Positions 14,961 to 18,947 of a stretch of 18,947 nt of DNA are shown one piece after another. The first letter of the stretch is position 1, and each line of letters starts with the position of its first letter. This DNA comes from Bacteroides sp. (lineage in GTDB: Bacteria; Bacteroidota; Bacteroidia; Bacteroidales; Bacteroidaceae), in assembly GCA_019416685.1 (NCBI GenBank), contig DXWV01000051.1, forward strand, positions 1-18,947, in the 5' to 3' direction. The position numbers were made by a program, and so were the translations under genes. The notes beneath the pieces are model-generated. The model was given only the letters and a program-made list of their open reading frames with translations. It did not search any database and was not told the DNA's origin.

Positions 14961-17483
14961 ATGAAGAAATCTTTATTTGCTGCTACTCTGATACTATTTT
15001 TTTTAACACATGCCCAAACGATATGGGCAGTTGATAAAACAACATCAGCACATACCCGCTATACCTTTGAAAGAGGGTGGAAGTTTATTCGTTCGGATGA
15101 TGCGAATTTTAGTCTCCCGGATTATGATGATAGCCGTTGGCAACAAGTGACAGTTCCTCACGACTGGGCTATATATGGTCCTTTTAGTATTCAGAATGAT
15201 CGCCAGAAGGTAGCAATAGCACAAGATGGACAAAAAGAGGCTATGGAACATGCCGGTCGTACGGGAGGGTTGCCTTTTGTTGGTGTGGGCTGGTATCGGT
15301 TGGATTTTGAAGTACCTGCATTTGCGAAAGGTAAAAGGGCTACACTGGTCTTTGACGGTGCTATGAGTCATGCTCGTGTTTATGTGAATGGAAAAGAAGC
15401 TGGTTATTGGCCATACGGTTATAATACATTTTATCTGGATGTCACTCCTTACCTGAACACTGAAGGTAAGAATACACTTGCTGTTCGTCTGGAAAATGAA
15501 GTGGAGTCATCACGTTGGTATCCGGGGGCGGGGCTCTATAGAAATGTACATCTGATAGTAAATGAAGAGGCGCATGTTCCTGTGTGGGGTACACAATTGA
15601 CTACTCCGGTGATAAAAGATGACTTTGCACGAGTACACTTGAATACATCATGGGTAATGCCGGAAGGTAAATCTCCTTCATCCTATCGTATTGTTACTGA
15701 AATAAAAGATGTAGATGGAAAGGTTGTCTGCAAAAAGGATAAACAGCTTACTGATTTTGATAATCAGATATTCAGTCAGGAGTTTGTTGTTGAAAAACCG
15801 ATGCTTTGGACCCCGGATACTCCTTATTTATATACTGCTGAATCAAAGGTGTATGAGGGGAATACACTGAAAGATGAGTCTGTTACTCCATTTGGTATTC
15901 GCTCTATTGAGGTGGTTCCTGATAAAGGCTTTTTCCTGAACGGAAAGAAAACTGTATTTAAAGGAGTCTGTAATCATCATGATTTGGGACCATTGGGTGC
16001 TGCTGTAAATGAAGCAGCTATTCGTCGTCAGATACGTATTCTGAAAGATATGGGGTGTAATGCCATTCGTACATCTCATAACATGCCGGCTCCTGAGCTG
16101 GTGAAAGCTTGTGATGAAATGGGTATGATGCTCATGGTGGAGACTTTTGATGAGTGGAAAGCTGCTAAATGTGAAAATGGTTATCACAAAGAGTTTGACC
16201 AGTGGGTGGAAAAAGATCTTGTGAATGTGTTGCGTCATTATCGTAACAATCCCAGTGTGGTGATGTGGTGTATTGGTAATGAAGTACCCGATCAATGGAA
16301 TGGTGACCGTGGACCGAAACTTTCCCGTCATTTACAGAATATTTGTCATCGTGAAGATCCTACTCGTCCTGTGACGCAGGGAATGGATGCTCCGGATGCT
16401 GTGATAAATAATAATATGGCGGCTGTGATGGATGTGGTGGGCTTTAACTATCGCCCTCACAAGTATCAGGAAGCCTATAAAAAATTGCCTCAGCAGATAA
16501 TTCTGGGAAGTGAAACGGCTTCTACAGTAAGTTCAAGGGGTATTTATAAATTTCCGGTAACCCGCGCCTGGATGAAGAAATACGATGATCATCAGTCTTC
16601 ATCCTATGATGTGGAACATTGCGGGTGGTCTAATCTGCCGGAAGATGATTTTATACAGCACGAAGATTTGCCCTATTGTATTGGTGAGTTTGTATGGACC
16701 GGTTTCGATTATCTGGGTGAACCAACTCCTTATTATACAGACTGGCCCAGTCACTCTTCTTTGTTTGGTATAATTGATTTGGCGGGATTACCGAAAGACC
16801 GTTATTATCTGTATCGTAGCCATTGGAATAAAGAGAAAGAAACATTGCATATCCTCCCCCATTGGAATTGGAAAGGACGCGAGGGGGAAGTGACTCCGGT
16901 TTTTGTTTATACCAATTATCCTTCTGCGGAGTTATTTATTAATGGTAAAAGCCAGGGTAAACGTACTAAAGATTTATCAGTAACTGTATATAACAGCGCT
17001 GATTCGGTTTCAATGATGAGTTTGAAACGTCAGCAGCGTTACCGTCTGATGTGGATGGATACTAAATATGAGCCGGGTACAGTAAAGGTAGTTGCTTACG
17101 ACGAGAATGGCAAGGCTGTAGCTGAGAAAGAAATACATACAGCCGGTAAGCCGCATCATATAGAACTGCTTCCGGATCGCCGGCTGTTGCAGGCAGATGG
17201 AAAAGACCTTTGCTTTGTAACGGTAAAAGTGGTGGATAAGGATGGAAATCTATGCCCGGAAGCTACTGATGAAATTCGTTTTAAAGTGAAAGGAGCGGGT
17301 GTGTATTGTGCCGGTGCCAATGGAAATCCGGCTTCTTTGGAGTCTTTCCAAATCCCCCGGATGAAAGTCTTTAGTGGAATGATGACAGCTATTATTCAAA
17401 CTACTGATAGAGCCGGAGCCATTGTTTTTGAAGCTACAGGGAGCGGACTTAAGAAAGCGACTCTTACTGTTGAAAGTAAATAA
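14961..17483 (+). CDS. GH2 beta-galactosidase
   Basis: It removes terminal beta-galactose, which sialidase would expose. Signal peptide MKKSLFAATLILFFLTHAQT runs on to IWA and is probably cut near residue 23; there is no lipobox. The N-terminal sugar-binding jelly roll is at about 35-200 (VPHDWAIYGPF; GVGWYRLDFEVP; RWYPGAGLYRNVHLIV) and an Ig-like domain at about 205-315. The TIM barrel starts near 320 (FLNGKKTVFKGVCNHHDLGP; AIRTSHNMPAPELVKACDEM). The acid/base Glu is E441 in WCIGNEVPDQ and the likely nucleophile is E518 in ILGSETAST. After the barrel come a DUF4982-type domain (about 640-715) and a C-terminal Ig-like domain (about 732-840), the usual layout of 800-900-residue Bacteroidales GH2 enzymes. 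Beta-galactosidase is favoured over mannosidase or glucuronidase by the SETAS motif and the architecture. It lies 104 bases before the permease. Confidence 0.92.
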   Translation: MKKSLFAATLILFFLTHAQTIWAVDKTTSAHTRYTFERGWKFIRSDDANFSLPDYDDSRWQQVTVPHDWAIYGPFSIQNDRQKVAIAQDGQKEAMEHAGRTGGLPFVGVGWYRLDFEVPAFAKGKRATLVFDGAMSHARVYVNGKEAGYWPYGYNTFYLDVTPYLNTEGKNTLAVRLENEVESSRWYPGAGLYRNVHLIVNEEAHVPVWGTQLTTPVIKDDFARVHLNTSWVMPEGKSPSSYRIVTEIKDVDGKVVCKKDKQLTDFDNQIFSQEFVVEKPMLWTPDTPYLYTAESKVYEGNTLKDESVTPFGIRSIEVVPDKGFFLNGKKTVFKGVCNHHDLGPLGAAVNEAAIRRQIRILKDMGCNAIRTSHNMPAPELVKACDEMGMMLMVETFDEWKAAKCENGYHKEFDQWVEKDLVNVLRHYRNNPSVVMWCIGNEVPDQWNGDRGPKLSRHLQNICHREDPTRPVTQGMDAPDAVINNNMAAVMDVVGFNYRPHKYQEAYKKLPQQIILGSETASTVSSRGIYKFPVTRAWMKKYDDHQSSSYDVEHCGWSNLPEDDFIQHEDLPYCIGEFVWTGFDYLGEPTPYYTDWPSHSSLFGIIDLAGLPKDRYYLYRSHWNKEKETLHILPHWNWKGREGEVTPVFVYTNYPSAELFINGKSQGKRTKDLSVTVYNSADSVSMMSLKRQQRYRLMWMDTKYEPGTVKVVAYDENGKAVAEKEIHTAGKPHHIELLPDRRLLQADGKDLCFVTVKVVDKDGNLCPEATDEIRFKVKGAGVYCAGANGNPASLESFQIPRMKVFSGMMTAIIQTTDRAGAIVFEATGSGLKKATLTVESK

Positions 17484-17520
17484 TTTGCGTTGGAATTGAA
17501 AAAAGTAGTGCATACAAGTT

Positions 17521-17585
17521 AGTATTTTATCGGTTTCGGTTGTATTATATACAAATGCATTATAATCGTTAACCGATAAAATACT
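17521..17585. repeat. Nested inverted repeat directly upstream of the permease gene
   Basis: Perfect 15-base arms agtattttatcggtt (17521-17535) and aaccgataaaatact (17571-17585) are separated by 35 bases. Inside lies a smaller palindrome, TTGTAT / ATACAA (17540-17545 and 17549-17554). The right arm ends five bases before ATG 17591, so in RNA the pairing would cover the ribosome-binding region. A protein operator or a small invertible segment are alternatives. Confidence 0.65.
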
Positions 17586-17590
17586 TATTG

Positions 17591-18895
17591 ATGAATAAAA
17601 AAGCCTTTAACCCTGTTTCATGGGTTCCTACTGTGTACTTTGCCATGGGGTTACCTTTTGTCGTATTGAATATGGTATCCGTTCTGATGTTCAAAGGACT
17701 GGAAATCTCTGATGCACAAATTGCCCTCTGGACTTCGTTGATTATGTTACCATGGACTTTGAAGTTTCTCTGGAGTCCTTTTCTTGAAATGTTTAAGACG
17801 AAAAAGTACTTTGTTGTCCTTACCCAGATTGTTTCCGGAATAGGTTTTGGGCTTGTTGCCTTGTCGTTACAGCTTCCTCATTTCTTTGCTTGTTCCATTG
17901 CCATGTTGGCTATAGTTGCTTTCAGTGGTGCTACACATGATATTGCTACTGATGGTGTTTATATGACTGAGCTCAGTAAACCGGATCAGGCTAAATATAT
18001 CGGTTGGCAGGGTGCTTTTTATAATATAGCCAAGATTGTAGCTTCCGGTGGATTGGTTTATCTGGCCGGATGGTTAGTAAAACACTTTGGAGGGGTGGAA
18101 GGAGCTTCCGGAGAAGTGATGTACGAAGCCAATGTACATGCCTGGATGATCGTTATGTTCATTATGGCAGCTGTAATGATATTGCTGGGACTCTATCATA
18201 CCCGGATGCTTCCTTCCGGTGGAGCTGCTGTTACCGAAGCGACCTCATTCGCTGAAACGTTTAACAAACTGGTAGAAGTTATCCTCGATTTCTTTAAGAA
18301 GAAACATATCTGGTATTACATCGCTTTTATTATTCTCTATCGCTTTGCCGAAGGATTTGTGATGAAGATTGTACCGTTATTTCTAAAAGCAGGCAGAGAA
18401 ATTGGTGGATTGGGATTGAGTGAACAGGAGATTGGTATCTATTATGGTACATATGGAGCAGCTGCTTTTGTATTGGGTTCTTTACTGGCCGGCTACTATA
18501 TTTCGCACCGTGGTTTGAAGAGAACACTGTTTTCTCTCTGTTGTATCTTTAACCTGCCCTTCATAGCTTATACGTTGTTGGCTATTTATCAGCCTACTAA
18601 CGGAATGTTGATAGGTGGCGCTATTGTATTAGAGTATTTCGGATATGGATTTGGATTTGTGGGGCTTACGCTGTTTATGATGCAACAAGTGGCTCCCGGA
18701 AAACATCAGATGGCTCACTATGCTTTTGCTTCCGGTATTATGAATTTAGGAGTAATGCTTCCGGGAATGGTCAGCGGGTTTGTCAGTGACTGGTTGGGTT
18801 ACCGCGATTTCTTTATTTTTATCCTGTTTGCCACTATTCCGGCTTTCCTGATTACCTATTTTGTGCCGTTTACATATCCGGATGCCAAGAAATAA
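17591..18895 (+). CDS. Major facilitator permease, AmpG/PAT-like
   Basis: This is an inner-membrane permease of 434 residues, the usual size for a 12-helix major facilitator protein. Hydrophobic helices run throughout, beginning WVPTVYFAMGLPFVVLNMVS and ending with FFIFILFATIPAFLITYFVP. The stretch SGATHDIATDGVYMTEL in the first half resembles the conserved SQDIxxDA region of AmpG (muropeptide permease) and relatives. A soluble central loop lies around residues 160-240. Because it sits at the end of a glycan locus, the cargo is probably a sugar or small amino-sugar oligosaccharide released by the neighbouring enzymes; that is inference. ATG 17591 is preferred to the in-frame TTG at 17588. The strong inverted repeat just upstream suggests its own regulation. 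A sialic-acid-specific (NanT-type) assignment is possible but not shown. Confidence 0.85.
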   Translation: MNKKAFNPVSWVPTVYFAMGLPFVVLNMVSVLMFKGLEISDAQIALWTSLIMLPWTLKFLWSPFLEMFKTKKYFVVLTQIVSGIGFGLVALSLQLPHFFACSIAMLAIVAFSGATHDIATDGVYMTELSKPDQAKYIGWQGAFYNIAKIVASGGLVYLAGWLVKHFGGVEGASGEVMYEANVHAWMIVMFIMAAVMILLGLYHTRMLPSGGAAVTEATSFAETFNKLVEVILDFFKKKHIWYYIAFIILYRFAEGFVMKIVPLFLKAGREIGGLGLSEQEIGIYYGTYGAAAFVLGSLLAGYYISHRGLKRTLFSLCCIFNLPFIAYTLLAIYQPTNGMLIGGAIVLEYFGYGFGFVGLTLFMMQQVAPGKHQMAHYAFASGIMNLGVMLPGMVSGFVSDWLGYRDFFIFILFATIPAFLITYFVPFTYPDAKK

Positions 18896-18928
18896 GTAAT
18901 CGTTCTAAATTATATGATATTATTATTG

Positions 18929-18947
18929 AAACGCAGAAACTCGCAGA
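18929..18947 (+). repeat. Possible left arm of an intergenic hairpin, cut by the window end
   Basis: The last bases contain cgcaga twice, ten bases apart (18932-18937 and 18942-18947). Its position just after the permease stop suggests the first arm of a terminator or repeat hairpin, whose second arm would be outside the window. Confidence 0.3.

Noticed and set aside
2291..17513. Antisense and out-of-frame open frames inside the large genes, for example 4971-5390, 6039-6449, 7792-8193 and 15843-16331
   Set aside because: They fully overlap well-supported genes on the other strand or frame and have low-complexity, non-protein-like composition.
1..18947. CRISPR arrays, tRNA or rRNA genes, riboswitches
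   Set aside because: No regularly spaced repeats, cloverleaf-like segments or recognisable rRNA or riboswitch cores were seen in the intergenic regions.

Overview
The window is AT-rich DNA whose coding is typical of the order Bacteroidales, most likely a gut Bacteroides or a close relative. The evidence is a SusC/SusD pair with an STN-bearing SusC, a FecR-type anti-sigma remnant, a Bacteroides-type -7 box (TAnnTTTG), almost no Shine-Dalgarno sequences, and Bacteroidales-style lipoprotein signals. The species cannot be named from the sequence alone.

Layout. (1) Positions 3-1779 hold a complete insertion sequence of the IS1182 type with 19-bp perfect terminal inverted repeats. Its transposase reads leftward, is open for 560 codons, and runs off the window edge without a stop. 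(2) The right end of the IS sits inside a FecR-like anti-sigma gene, of which only the C-terminal part (to 2095) remains, followed by a strong terminator. (3) Positions 2460-10914 form an operon of susC-like, susD-like and a large multidomain GH85 endo-beta-N-acetylglucosaminidase, closed by a terminator at 10961-11001. (4) A compact GH33 sialidase (11022-12188) converges on a GH20 beta-hexosaminidase lipoprotein (14745-12370, minus strand), with two palindromes between them. (5) A GH2 beta-galactosidase diverges from GH20 (14961-17483). (6) An AmpG/PAT-like major facilitator permease (17591-18895) follows, preceded by a nested inverted repeat.

How the genes work together (inference from families). 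This is a polysaccharide utilization locus for sialylated host glycans, probably complex or hybrid N-glycans. The endoglycosidase would release glycans from glycoprotein, SusCD would import them, and sialidase, beta-galactosidase and beta-hexosaminidase would remove NeuAc, Gal and GlcNAc from the outside in. The MFS permease would carry a released sugar or small oligosaccharide across the inner membrane. No mannosidase is present in the window, so the mannose core must be handled elsewhere.

The most notable points are the IS disruption of the presumed regulator of this locus, the hairpins at the upstream end of the IS, the GH85 enzyme with a type IX-like C-terminal sorting domain, and several well-formed intergenic inverted repeats, especially the one just upstream of the permease.
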